A stretch of DNA of 64,000 nt from Promethearchaeota archaeon Loki_b32 (lineage in GTDB: Archaea > Asgardarchaeota > Lokiarchaeia > Sigyniarchaeales > SOKP01), in contig NJBH01000001.1 in NCBI GenBank assembly GCA_005223125.1, positions 171,935 through 235,934 of the forward strand, written 5' to 3'. Every line of letters begins with the position of its first letter. Position 1 is the stretch's first letter. The position numbers and the translations under genes were made by a program. Positions 9,048 to 18,333 of this stretch are shown here, one piece after another. Below the pieces are notes generated by a model. That model saw only the letters and a list, made by a program, of their open reading frames with translations, was not told the origin of the DNA and did not search any database.

Positions 9048-10049
9048 TTACTCTAATTTTTGACTATTTGATATATATTTTTTTTTTTTCAATCTTTTTA
9101 AAATTGCTTTTTTAGTTTCACAGCCAGCAGGTCCTTTTTTTTCAACTAAAAAAGAAGCAGCTGCAGATGCTAAATAAGCCGATTTTTCAATTGATTTCCA
9201 AGATTTATCCAAATGAATAAATTCATATAGGAATATTGAAAAATACACATCTCCGGCACCGGTCTCATCCACAACTCTTTTGGCTTTAAAAGCCGGAATT
9301 TTTAAGATGTTTTCACCTCTTTTAGTGAGCATAGAACCTTTTTCTCCCAATGTCATAATGTATATTCCGTTATTATTGTATTCATAACAGTGAGTTATTA
9401 CTTCGTCAAAATCATCACATTCCCCTGCAATAAGTTTCATTTCTTCCTCTGAACCTTTCAATATCAATCTATCACCTATTAAATCTATTATTTTTCGCAT
9501 ATTAGCTATGATTTCAGTATCATAAACATATTTAACTTTACCATCTTCATCAATTTTTCTAATAAAACCTTGTAAATCTATACCTATGTATGCATCAGGA
9601 AATTTCTTTAAAATTTGAGATACATATTCATAAGAAATTTCATTACATAATGGTACAAGTACGAAAACATCAGGAGGATTTTTAAGAAAATCTAAGGGAA
9701 TATCATTAAAATCAAGATTAGGACTCCTAGATTTAAGAGTTAAAGTTCTCGTATGATCAAAGTAATCTAAAACAAAATTTGTATTTTTTACCTTAGAATA
9801 TTTAATTCCTCTCAAATTAATATTTTTGTTTTTTATTTTATCCAATAAAGAATTATTAAAATTTAATTTACCAATATGAGAAATTATGCTTATTTTAGCG
9901 TCTCGAGTGTAAGTTCTTAAAGCTAAAGAGCAGTAGGAAACACTCCCGCCCAAACTTGGCTTGTTTATACGCTTAAATCGTATTATATTGTCAACAGCAA
10001 AGTGGCCAGCAAAAAAAATAGAAGTATGATTTTTGTTTTGACTACTCAT
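9048..10049 (-). CDS. PfkB-family carbohydrate kinase
   Basis: The 333-residue protein is a ribokinase-like (PfkB) small-molecule kinase. It shows an early GHFAVDNIIRF strand, the glycine-rich substrate region LGGSVSYCSLALR near residues 33-45, and the C-terminal catalytic signature VVDETGAGDVYFS, with the last Asp as base. The lid and middle strands look intact. The substrate cannot be read off; sugars, nucleosides and inositol-like compounds are all phosphorylated by this family. Its ATG immediately follows the stop of the coiled-coil gene, so the two are translated together, and the DUF457 gene follows. Confidence 0.85.
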   Translation of the reverse strand: MSSQNKNHTSIFFAGHFAVDNIIRFKRINKPSLGGSVSYCSLALRTYTRDAKISIISHIGKLNFNNSLLDKIKNKNINLRGIKYSKVKNTNFVLDYFDHTRTLTLKSRSPNLDFNDIPLDFLKNPPDVFVLVPLCNEISYEYVSQILKKFPDAYIGIDLQGFIRKIDEDGKVKYVYDTEIIANMRKIIDLIGDRLILKGSEEEMKLIAGECDDFDEVITHCYEYNNNGIYIMTLGEKGSMLTKRGENILKIPAFKAKRVVDETGAGDVYFSIFLYEFIHLDKSWKSIEKSAYLASAAASFLVEKKGPAGCETKKAILKRLKKKKYISNSQKLE

Positions 10050-11177
10050 TTATGAGGATTTTAATTCTTCAATGATTTTATTTTTTTCATTTATTGTTAA
10101 CTTCAGCTTATTTATTTTATTTTGTAAGTCTTCAATTAACCCTGACATTGGTCCTTTATGAACAATAGGCTGAGATTGCTGTTTCGCTTTTAGTTCTACA
10201 ATTAAATGATCCTTTCCTTCTAATTGTTCTTGAAGATTTTTTATTTTTTTATCTGCCTCGTTAATTTGAGTTGTCCACGTGGCTTCTTGTGATTTATTTT
10301 GTAAGGATTTCTGTATCTGTGAAAGTTCATTTTTGAGTTCTTCATTATCTCTCTTAAGGATTTTTAATTCCTCTGGTTCCAATTGGAATCCTCCGCTTTC
10401 AATGGTTTGTGCAAGCTCAGATTTCTCTTTATTTAATTTTTCCACTATTTTCTTATACTTATTTAAATCTGATTGAAGATCTTGGCATAATATTTCTAAT
10501 GTTTCTGATGAGGGTTTTGTCGATAGGGGTTTTATCACTGATGATTTTGGTTCTTCCACAGGAATTACATAATCGATTGGTAATTTTTTCATCTTCTCTA
10601 ATAATTCTTTGTTTAAAGATTCGTTTTCCTCAGTTAATTCACTAATTCTATTTTCTAATTCGTTAACTTTTGTTTTCTTTTTAGATAATTCAGATTTCAA
10701 ATTATCAATCAAAGCTGTCGTTATTTCAGAACCCTTCCCTGCAGTAGAACTCTCTATTTCTTTTGATGTCGTTGAAGCTGCTTCTAATTTCATCTTTAAA
10801 TCATTAATTTCGTTAATTTTAGATATTAGTTCTACTTCTTTTTCAGTTAGATTTTTTTCTAAGCTTATTACTTTATTGTTAAGCATTTTATTTTCTTGTT
10901 GAATATCACTTACCTTTACGTTATCAACCATTCCTGCATTTTTTAATTGTTGTTTTAGACTTTTATTTTCTTCAATAGTTTTTGTAATTATTACTTCAGT
11001 TTTGGTGATTAATTCAATGTTCTCTTTAATTTTATTTCTCAGTCGTTCATTCTCCTCTTCTACTTGTTTAATTCGCTCTATGGTTTCTCCAATAGCACTT
11101 GGTGTTTCTATTTCATTTTCCATCTTTTTTTTCCAAAGACTGATAAAATCCTCAACTTTTTCATTTTCTTCTGGCAT
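10050..11177 (-). CDS. Long coiled-coil protein, unknown
   Basis: The 375-residue protein is dominated by heptad-like repeats rich in Glu, Lys, Leu and Ile. The coil runs from about residues 25-205, is broken by a Pro/Ser linker (IPVEEPKSSVIKPLSTKPSS, about 200-220) and resumes to the C-terminus. It has no membrane helix and no enzymatic motif. The position between MEMO and the PfkB kinase, with its stop codon abutting the kinase start, implies joint expression. A scaffold or cytoskeleton-associated role is possible but is inference. The antisense open frames inside it are by-products of the heptad composition. Confidence 0.75.
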   Translation of the reverse strand: MPEENEKVEDFISLWKKKMENEIETPSAIGETIERIKQVEEENERLRNKIKENIELITKTEVIITKTIEENKSLKQQLKNAGMVDNVKVSDIQQENKMLNNKVISLEKNLTEKEVELISKINEINDLKMKLEAASTTSKEIESSTAGKGSEITTALIDNLKSELSKKKTKVNELENRISELTEENESLNKELLEKMKKLPIDYVIPVEEPKSSVIKPLSTKPSSETLEILCQDLQSDLNKYKKIVEKLNKEKSELAQTIESGGFQLEPEELKILKRDNEELKNELSQIQKSLQNKSQEATWTTQINEADKKIKNLQEQLEGKDHLIVELKAKQQSQPIVHKGPMSGLIEDLQNKINKLKLTINEKNKIIEELKSS

Positions 11178-11234
11178 TTTACTTCAAACCATTTTTTATC
11201 GAAAACATTTAATATAGGAATTGTTTTATTTAAT

Positions 11235-12119
11235 TTATTTCATTAACACTCCTGAAAAATATCCCACACAATATCCACTAATATTTCCAGTTTTTTCAGA
11301 ACTTGTGTAATATTTTAATAATTTTCCTTTACTTGCATTTAAATTTTTACATATCATCAATAAAGAAGTTATAGTTTGAGATCCACATACAGTTGTTTTT
11401 GAAGCTGTTTCTAGCGTTTTTTCAGGGTTCATATTAACAAAAGCTTCAATTACTTGTTGATCTCTCTCCTTGAATTTTACTAATTGCTTTGTATCATATA
11501 TCTCTTTATGGGTCATATCAGAAGATGCAACTATAACCACATCCTTATCGTATGATTCAATTGATTTCGCAATGTCGTTTGATATTATACTTAAAACATT
11601 AAAATCTTTAACAGCAACTTTTATTGGTATAAATTTAACACTTTTTTCTTGAGCACAGTATTTAATAAAGGGTAACTGTACTTCGATATTATGTTCTCTT
11701 CCAAAAGGATGTCCAATGAATGCCGACTCATCGTTTATAATTTTATTACTATTATCTAATATTCTTTCAGATAATTCTTTATCAATAGATATATTCCCTA
11801 GAGGCGTTTCCCACTCTCCCTCACTCATTAAAGCAATTTTACCATAACCAATATGATCAGTGCCTAAAATAATAATCGTGTCAGGTATTTTTTCTTTAAA
11901 TAAATTCAGAAAGGTATATGCTGCGGCACAACCAGAGTAAATATATCCAGCATGAGGGGACACACCACCAATAATAGTTCTCTCGTCTTTATTTAAAGTT
12001 TTAAATTCCTCACCTGGACCAAATTCTTTATCTAAAAACGAATCTTTTATTATTTTTAGCAAATCTGGTTTGTAGCGTGGATAAAAGTGACCAGCCACAA
12101 TAGCCTGTCGAGTGACCAT
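11235..12119 (-). CDS. MEMO family protein (AmmeMemoRadiSam system protein B)
   Basis: The 294-residue protein matches the MEMO family, structurally related to class III extradiol dioxygenases. It has SPHAGYIYSG with His56, LGTDHIGYG near 86-93, PFGREHNIEVQLPF with His143, SSDMTHKEIYD near 200, and TTVCGSQ with a late Cys equivalent to human MEMO Cys244. All candidate metal or redox residues are present. In archaea and bacteria MEMO often neighbours an AMMECR1 protein and a radical-SAM enzyme; neither is here. Instead it heads an operon with a coiled-coil protein, a PfkB kinase and a DUF457 membrane protein. The biochemical role of prokaryotic MEMO is not settled. Confidence 0.88.
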   Translation of the reverse strand: MVTRQAIVAGHFYPRYKPDLLKIIKDSFLDKEFGPGEEFKTLNKDERTIIGGVSPHAGYIYSGCAAAYTFLNLFKEKIPDTIIILGTDHIGYGKIALMSEGEWETPLGNISIDKELSERILDNSNKIINDESAFIGHPFGREHNIEVQLPFIKYCAQEKSVKFIPIKVAVKDFNVLSIISNDIAKSIESYDKDVVIVASSDMTHKEIYDTKQLVKFKERDQQVIEAFVNMNPEKTLETASKTTVCGSQTITSLLMICKNLNASKGKLLKYYTSSEKTGNISGYCVGYFSGVLMK

Positions 12120-12242
12120 TTTTTTAACCCATCTCTTTTTTAATAATGCTATTAAAATTATTAATGTTAAAAATTATATAATATCATCTAATCTAAGTAA
12201 AATTGAAAGATTTATTAAATTATTTTTAATACCTCTTTATTG

Positions 12243-12848
12243 ATGAACCAGATAAACGACAAACAAATATCTCTTGATGATATCGAAGTACCAGAAAAAA
12301 TTCCTACAAAATTCATAAATAACCGAGTGATTGTTTTTAACTCACTTTTTGCGTCTTATTTATATGTTAAAGGTATCAATGGACAACGTTTTTTTGGTTC
12401 CCCATTAGGGATTAGTAAGCCGCGATTGGAGTATTTCTCAAAACCATCAGAACTATCGTTAATTGAAGCATATTATTTATTACAAAGAGAAGCTATAACA
12501 ATTTTTCACGTAAAAGAAAACAAATATTTAATATCTGAAGAATTCTATGAGATTGCAAAAAAAAATCATCATAAGTTTAAAGAAAAATACATTATCTACA
12601 AAGATTTAAGAGATAGAGGATATATTCCTAGGCCTGGACTAAAGTTCGGAGCCGATTTTGTGATTTATCGTCTTGGTCCAGGGCTTGAGCATTCTCTTTT
12701 TATGGTTCATGTTTTACCACATGATGCTGAAATTACTGCGATTGATATGGTCAGAGCTGGTCGTTTAGCAACCTCAGTGAGAAAAAAATTTGTAATTGCC
12801 AATCCTCTTACGTGCAGTTATTACTTTTTTGAGTGGTTCAAACCTTGA
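12243..12848 (+). CDS. endA: tRNA-splicing endonuclease
   Basis: The protein of about 201 residues cleaves archaeal pre-tRNA and pre-rRNA at bulge-helix-bulge motifs. The C-terminal nuclease domain has the complete catalytic triad: Tyr in YKDLRDRGY (about residue 127), His in the LEHSLFMVHV strand (about 150), and Lys in SVRKKFVIA (about 181). The N-terminal domain is the usual small fold. The length fits the homotetrameric alpha4 type, although the pairing type cannot be proved from one gene. A TTG lies just before the ATG; I chose the ATG. The gene stands alone, divergent from the MEMO operon and convergent with the ATPase operon. Confidence 0.93.
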   Translation: MNQINDKQISLDDIEVPEKIPTKFINNRVIVFNSLFASYLYVKGINGQRFFGSPLGISKPRLEYFSKPSELSLIEAYYLLQREAITIFHVKENKYLISEEFYEIAKKNHHKFKEKYIIYKDLRDRGYIPRPGLKFGADFVIYRLGPGLEHSLFMVHVLPHDAEITAIDMVRAGRLATSVRKKFVIANPLTCSYYFFEWFKP

Positions 12849-12872
12849 GAAATAAGATTGGTTAATTTATAA

Positions 12873-14687
12873 TTAGATTGTTAGACTTCTTAATCTTTTC
12901 AGTAATTTATTCTTTAATTCTTCAATTAGGTAGAAATCATCATTTTTAACAGAATGTCTAATTCTTAAAATTTCATTAATAATCTCAGAATCTAAGAAAT
13001 TTTCAATTAAAATACCTTGTTCTATAAGTAATTTCCCTTCATTATAAATTAAGAGAATGATTTTAATTAGACCCAATAATTTTTTAATTTTAGTATAATT
13101 GTCGATATCATCAAAAGCACTCTGAATTAAAAAACCATTTTTAATTAATCTTGCGAGGAAAAGAACTAGTTGTTGATCATCAGGTAAATTTTTTTCTCCT
13201 ATGAGTTGAATAATATAAGTTAATTCTTTCTCTTCTGATAATATCTCATTTACTTGTTTTCGACACTCAATCCAATCAATATCGATCTCGGGCCAATCAA
13301 TATCCCTTTCATACCACCATTCAGCGATTAATGGAGCATAATTTGAATATGAATTCATCCAATTTATTGCAGGATAGTGCTTTAAATAAGCCAATTTTTG
13401 GTCTAATGCCCAAAATGATTGTACTAATCGCTTAGTGGTTGCGGTAACAGGTTCACTAAAATCAGCTGCAGGAGGTGAAATTGTACCAATAATAGTTAAT
13501 GATCCCTTTCTCCCAATTCCTTGATGATCTGTTCCAAGTGTTTTAACAACCCCAGCCCTTTCATAGAAATTTGAAAGCTTTGATGGCAAATAAGCAGGAT
13601 ACCCTTCTTCTGCGGGCATTTCTTCTAACAATCCAGAGATCTCTCTAAGAGATTCTGCCCATCTTGAGGTGCTGTCTGCGAGAACAGCAACATCATATCC
13701 CATATCTCGAAAATATTCTGCTATTGTTACTCCAGAGAATAAACTAGCCTCTCTTGCTGAAACGGGCATATTTGAAGTATTAGCTATTAGAACAATACGT
13801 TCTAATAAAGGACGTCCAGTTTGAGGATTTATTATTTCAGAAAATTGCTTTAGAATATTTGCAATCTCGTTCCCTGGTTCTCCACACCCTATAAATACAA
13901 CAACATCAGCATTACTCCATTTAGCTAAAGATTGTTGTATTACTGTTTTTCCTGTCCCAAAACCGCCAGGTATTGCTGTAGTACCTCCTTTTGCTATTGG
14001 AAATAACAAATCTATAACTCGCATTCCTGTAATTAATGGTTCACTAGGGTTTTCTTTCCTGGCATAAGGGCGATTTACTGTAATTGGCCATTTTTGCATC
14101 ATTGAAAATGATTTCTCTTGAGAATTTATTTTCAATTTATATATTTCATCTATAATTGTATAATCACCCTCATCAGAGATAAATGAAAGAGTGCCTGAAT
14201 GATATGGAGGAACCATAATATTATGCTCAAAGTTTTGTGTTTCTTGAACAGTACCTATGATATCACCGCTATTAATTTTGTCTTTTATCTTTCTTAATGG
14301 AATAAAATGCCACTTTCTGGTCCTAGATAAAGGAGGAAATTTAATACCCCTTTCCAATCCTCCAGAGCCAAAATTTTTAAAAACTTCTTTTAGGGGTCTT
14401 TGAATCCCATCAAAAACATTAGATATTAATCCAGGAGCTAATTCCATTGATAGAGGCTCGTTTAAATTGATAACCTCTTCATTTAATTTTACCCTTATTG
14501 TGTTTTCATAACATTGTGCTATGATATGGTCAGAATATATTTGTATTACTTCCCCCAATATTTGATAGTTTGATATTTTCACAAGATCATGAAGCCGAAC
14601 ATGATTCTCTAATCCTTTAATTTTAATGAGAGATCCAATAATTGCTGATATATAGCCTGTATTGAATCCTTTGTTAGATTCTTCCAT
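12873..14687 (-). CDS. atpA: Second A-type ATPase catalytic subunit A (divergent paralogue)
   Basis: This is a second A subunit of about 604 residues, roughly two thirds identical by eye to the copy at 19722-21566. Numbering from the possible TTG start at 14693, the P-loop GGFGTGKT (243-250), the [15 protein letters not shown] segment and the C-terminal helical domain are all present. The loop holding the catalytic glutamate reads GEPGNE instead of the canonical GERGNE, so the adjacent Arg is now Pro. It is the last gene of the ATPase operon, after subunit I and a zinc-ribbon membrane protein. A GGGGGT tract precedes the start. It may replace AtpA in an alternative complex, form mixed hexamers, or act as a regulatory ATPase. 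Confidence 0.85.
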   Translation of the reverse strand: MEESNKGFNTGYISAIIGSLIKIKGLENHVRLHDLVKISNYQILGEVIQIYSDHIIAQCYENTIRVKLNEEVINLNEPLSMELAPGLISNVFDGIQRPLKEVFKNFGSGGLERGIKFPPLSRTRKWHFIPLRKIKDKINSGDIIGTVQETQNFEHNIMVPPYHSGTLSFISDEGDYTIIDEIYKLKINSQEKSFSMMQKWPITVNRPYARKENPSEPLITGMRVIDLLFPIAKGGTTAIPGGFGTGKTVIQQSLAKWSNADVVVFIGCGEPGNEIANILKQFSEIINPQTGRPLLERIVLIANTSNMPVSAREASLFSGVTIAEYFRDMGYDVAVLADSTSRWAESLREISGLLEEMPAEEGYPAYLPSKLSNFYERAGVVKTLGTDHQGIGRKGSLTIIGTISPPAADFSEPVTATTKRLVQSFWALDQKLAYLKHYPAINWMNSYSNYAPLIAEWWYERDIDWPEIDIDWIECRKQVNEILSEEKELTYIIQLIGEKNLPDDQQLVLFLARLIKNGFLIQSAFDDIDNYTKIKKLLGLIKIILLIYNEGKLLIEQGILIENFLDSEIINEILRIRHSVKNDDFYLIEELKNKLLKRLRSLTI

Positions 14688-14714
14688 ATACAATTAATAC
14701 CCCCTAAATTTCAA

Positions 14715-15155
14715 TTAATAAATAATTTGATGCTTACAAAATGGGCATGTGTCTACAAAATTTGGTACTATATTACCACAATTTTCACATTTTTTAATTA
14801 TTGATTTACGATATTTAAAATCAAGATTAACCGGTTTGAAGATTTTTGTTTGAGATTGCTGTAAGCCTTTTTTTCTTTTACTAGATATTTGTGCCTTTTG
14901 ATTATTGATTTTTATTTTTCTTCGTCTGTCTGGAAACATTCTAGAATAAAGAGACCTTTTATTTCTCCTCAAGAAAGGTCCAATAGTAGTTAAGAAAACA
15001 AATACTACTAATAATGTTATTATTAAAGGATTGAAACCAAATTCAAGAAGGAGAAAATAGAAATAAAGTAATATACTTAAATATACAACCAGTATTATTG
15101 ACCGAATAATTAGTTTTTTTCTATTTAACCTATTTTGAATTTCTTCATTAGACAT
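14715..15155 (-). CDS. Two-helix membrane protein with C-terminal zinc ribbon
   Basis: The 146-residue protein has two adjacent membrane helices (about residues 16-38 and 43-62), then a strongly basic linker rich in Arg and Lys, and ends in a CENC...CPFC zinc ribbon (residues about 122-140). With two helices, both termini would lie on the same, probably cytoplasmic, side, as the basic linker also suggests. It lies within the ATPase operon, 29 bases after subunit I and 27 bases before the second A subunit. The position suggests an accessory or assembly factor, but this is inference from context. I know of no such component in described A-ATPases. Confidence 0.65.
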   Translation of the reverse strand: MSNEEIQNRLNRKKLIIRSIILVVYLSILLYFYFLLLEFGFNPLIITLLVVFVFLTTIGPFLRRNKRSLYSRMFPDRRRKIKINNQKAQISSKRKKGLQQSQTKIFKPVNLDFKYRKSIIKKCENCGNIVPNFVDTCPFCKHQIIY

Positions 15156-15184
15156 AATTCGTGGTTATCACATTCACTTCAGTA

Positions 15185-17671
15185 TTATTGAAATTTTTTC
15201 AATATATACTTCTTAGCTTTATTAATTTCTTCTTTTACTGATTTGGTATCAATTTCTTTTTCGATCTCTTCAATAATAATATCCTTATCGATTTCTCCCC
15301 TAAAATTGATAATCGAATAATCATTATCTAAATAAAATGGAAAATATTCAATTCCTGCCCCCCGATAGAACTTAAAGAAGAATTCGTAGAAGTGCAAACG
15401 AAGAGCATTGATAAAAACTAATAATCCTTCTAATAAGATTACAACTAAATTACCAAATATCGCCCCAATAAAATTTACAATCTCTACTCCAATACTCTCT
15501 CCCTCAATCAACGCTGACATGGCATTTATAGAATATAATAATGCTATATGAGCTAATGCCAATGCTAATAATCTGATATAAGATGCAACATTACTCATAA
15601 TAGATAAAGCAGTGTCGAATGCTTCAATTGAACCTTCACCTAATAAACCTCCAAAAGATTCATTTTGTAAATATGAAATTTTAAATAATTTGCCAAAAGG
15701 TTTCGATATTAGCAAAAGAATTCCAGGAATTAAAACTAGTAATATAGGATATGGATCCGCGAACCAAGTATATATAGCAAAACCATATCCAAAAATTAAA
15801 ACTGTTCCTCCTGTTAATAATAGAATTTTAATAAAGGAATCGCTAAATGCTAAATATTTTCTATGTTGTTTCCAGTAATTTAAAAATTGGATAAACCAAC
15901 CCAAATTGATGTGAAAAACACCAATATATACAGCAAAGGTGAATACATTCATTATATTATTCAATGGATTAAATAGAGTGATATTAAAAATTCTTAAATC
16001 AAATATTCCTTGGAGGTTTAATAAGTACATAATTAAACTAAATAATGCCATACACACACCAAGACCAATAAATCTTTTCCCCAATCTACGCTTTATCGCA
16101 ATAATTAGAACTCCAATAATAACTAATATTCCTCCAATGATTACTATATATCCCAAGAACTGTATAACTAACAATGCAATCGAAGCAATGGATATCGGTT
16201 TAAGATGCCAAATTACATTTCCAAATATTTCTATTTCATGCATTCCAAAAAATTCTCCATATAAAAATCCAACAAAAATGGCAGCCCAACCGCAAAAGAA
16301 AATTATCCAACATAGATTTACGACGTCTTTACTTCGTTTTCTTAATAATATCGCACCTAATATTCCAGAAATTATAAGAATTACTCCATGTCCAATATCA
16401 CCAAACATCAAACCGAAAAGTATTGGAAAAGTTATAGCTATAATTGGAGTAGGATCTATTTCAGAATAATTAGGTGTTCCATACATTTTGGTAATAGTTT
16501 CAAAAGGTTTTACCAGAAAGAAATTTTTCATAATAGTTGGCGCTTTTTCCCTCAAATCTTCTTTTTCTTCATGTTCTTCTATCTCTTCATCTACACTAAT
16601 GTATTTTTCTTTAAGTTCTCCCTTTTTTTTCTTCTTATCAATTTTTTTTGTTTTTGAAATGGACGTTTCATATATTGGCTGTTTTTTAGATATATCAAAC
16701 GTCTCAAAAATTATATTATCTTTAAAAGTTTTAAATAAAATCTGTAGTATTTCTTCTTTTTTTGAAATTGGAACAAAAAATTTGAGTATTAAACGATTTG
16801 AAGATGATCGTTCGAATTGCTGTTCAACCCAATTATACTCTTCAATGTTTTGTACAATTTCATTAATACCCACGATTTTTGCTAAATTATCTGATGTAAT
16901 TCGATTTTGTTCTTTCCTATATCTTGATACTAAGTTTTCAATAAATTTAATCTCCTTATTTATTCTCGAAAAATTAATTCCCTCATTTGTTAAATATTTT
17001 TTTAATATTGGAACTTCTTCAGAATGAATTAATCGAATCCTTCCTCTAAATTCTTCTTCTTTATCTTTTGGATAAAGAATATAAAAACCAATTCGATCAT
17101 CAGGAATTTCAAATACCTCATAAAAGTTAGGAAATTCTGAGAAATCAAGAAGATTTTGGAGATTAGTAAAATTTTTAGAAAATGTAGTAAAAACTCTAAA
17201 CTTAAATTGTTTTAAGTCATCAATTTTATCTTTACTAAAATTTAATTTTTCTAAATATGTATAGCTCGCTTTTAGTGTACGAAGATTTTCTAATTCTATT
17301 ATTCCTTGTGAAATATAATTATTTAGTTCGGTAAATCTATTTGCAAAAAAATCTATTTCTTCAAGGAGATGAGTAATTAATTCATGTAAATCTTTTGCTA
17401 CAAATTCAGCTCTTTTATCCTTATCAACTTTCGTTTCTAAGAGCTCATATTCATTTAAATTAAGCCTTTTAAGTAAACTATTTAAATTTTTCCTTAAAGT
17501 CTTAATAGATTCTCTAATTGAATCTTTTTCCTCCAATTTTTCCTTAATTTCAGGTTTTTCTCTTTGTTTTATATGAACGGAGTTTATATTAGACAATACA
17601 ACAAGAAATTGATCTTTAAAATTCTCGTTAAGTTCGGCTTTAATTAAACTAAATTCATCTTTCCTTACCAT
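15185..17671 (-). CDS. atpI: A-type ATP synthase subunit I (membrane subunit a)
   Basis: The 828-residue protein is the stator membrane subunit that carries ions past the rotor ring. The N-terminal half is a soluble alpha/beta and coiled-coil arm. After a very charged insert (about residues 340-375, rich in Lys and Glu) come PIIAITFPILFGLMFGDIGHG and about seven more helices. The near-C-terminal ALRLHFYEFFFKFYRG holds the essential conserved Arg of the ion half-channels. It is longer than the usual 620-720 residues because of the charged insert and the long arm. It starts 11 bases after subunit D. Confidence 0.95.
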   Translation of the reverse strand: MVRKDEFSLIKAELNENFKDQFLVVLSNINSVHIKQREKPEIKEKLEEKDSIRESIKTLRKNLNSLLKRLNLNEYELLETKVDKDKRAEFVAKDLHELITHLLEEIDFFANRFTELNNYISQGIIELENLRTLKASYTYLEKLNFSKDKIDDLKQFKFRVFTTFSKNFTNLQNLLDFSEFPNFYEVFEIPDDRIGFYILYPKDKEEEFRGRIRLIHSEEVPILKKYLTNEGINFSRINKEIKFIENLVSRYRKEQNRITSDNLAKIVGINEIVQNIEEYNWVEQQFERSSSNRLILKFFVPISKKEEILQILFKTFKDNIIFETFDISKKQPIYETSISKTKKIDKKKKKGELKEKYISVDEEIEEHEEKEDLREKAPTIMKNFFLVKPFETITKMYGTPNYSEIDPTPIIAITFPILFGLMFGDIGHGVILIISGILGAILLRKRSKDVVNLCWIIFFCGWAAIFVGFLYGEFFGMHEIEIFGNVIWHLKPISIASIALLVIQFLGYIVIIGGILVIIGVLIIAIKRRLGKRFIGLGVCMALFSLIMYLLNLQGIFDLRIFNITLFNPLNNIMNVFTFAVYIGVFHINLGWFIQFLNYWKQHRKYLAFSDSFIKILLLTGGTVLIFGYGFAIYTWFADPYPILLVLIPGILLLISKPFGKLFKISYLQNESFGGLLGEGSIEAFDTALSIMSNVASYIRLLALALAHIALLYSINAMSALIEGESIGVEIVNFIGAIFGNLVVILLEGLLVFINALRLHFYEFFFKFYRGAGIEYFPFYLDNDYSIINFRGEIDKDIIIEEIEKEIDTKSVKEEINKAKKYILKKFQ

Positions 17672-17682
17672 TTATAGCATAC

Positions 17683-18291
17683 TCAAATTGTTTTTTGTTT
17701 TTGGATAATTATATCTTTTGTTTTTTTTAATCTAATATAGTTTTCTCTTTCGATTTCTTCTAATATCTCTCGAATTTTTTTAATATTAAATTTTAATCTT
17801 GGTATTATTAAATTTTTTAGACCATTTATCCTACGATTGATTTTTTTAAAATTTATAGCGTGTTTTAAAATCAGATCCTCAATTTCAGAAAATTGGATTA
17901 ATTGTTCAAAAAATATTTTTAATACATTAATTAAATCATCCAAATAATGACTTGTGTTTTCGAATGTATAAGCAGGAAGTTTCTCTTCTTGAATTAATTC
18001 ATATTTAATCTTTGGAATCATTATTCCTGCTTTTTTTTTATGTTGAATCTCAATTTTAGGTTTATATTGGATCCTACTTAATTTACTAATTAAAAATAAA
18101 TTATTCTTACCCATCTCTTCATAAGTGAGATTTAGCAATTTTAGTGATTTCTTAAATAGAGAGAGAAATTCTTTCCTATTTGTCTTATATTGTTTCCACA
18201 ATTTTCTCAGTTCGAAAATTAATTGTTTTCTCCTGAATTCTAAAAAATTTTCTCCTTTGTCTGCAAATGCTAACCTTTTTTGCAGTGCCAT
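17683..18291 (-). CDS. atpD: A-type ATP synthase subunit D (central stalk)
   Basis: The 202-residue, mostly helical protein belongs to the subunit D family, the central rotor shaft inside the A3B3 hexamer. The N-terminal helix begins LQKRLAFADKGENFLEFRRKQLIFELRK-like, and the C-terminal helix (LIIPRLKFNIKKIREILEEIERENY) contains the characteristic IPRL turn and the ERENYIRLKKTK end. The middle is strongly basic. It lies 42 bases after subunit B and just before subunit I, the expected order. Confidence 0.92.
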   Translation of the reverse strand: MALQKRLAFADKGENFLEFRRKQLIFELRKLWKQYKTNRKEFLSLFKKSLKLLNLTYEEMGKNNLFLISKLSRIQYKPKIEIQHKKKAGIMIPKIKYELIQEEKLPAYTFENTSHYLDDLINVLKIFFEQLIQFSEIEDLILKHAINFKKINRRINGLKNLIIPRLKFNIKKIREILEEIERENYIRLKKTKDIIIQKQKTI

Positions 18292-18333
18292 TAAATTCGA
18301 TTTCGTTGGCTTAATCTCTCTAAAACTTATAAT

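Noticed and set aside
10279-11246. Several plus-strand open frames opposite the coiled-coil gene
   Set aside because: They are by-products of Glu/Lys-rich heptads read backwards; the Ser/Phe/Leu-rich products have no motifs.
15612-17027. Plus-strand open frames opposite ATPase subunit I
   Set aside because: Subunit I is certain on the minus strand; these are its shadows.
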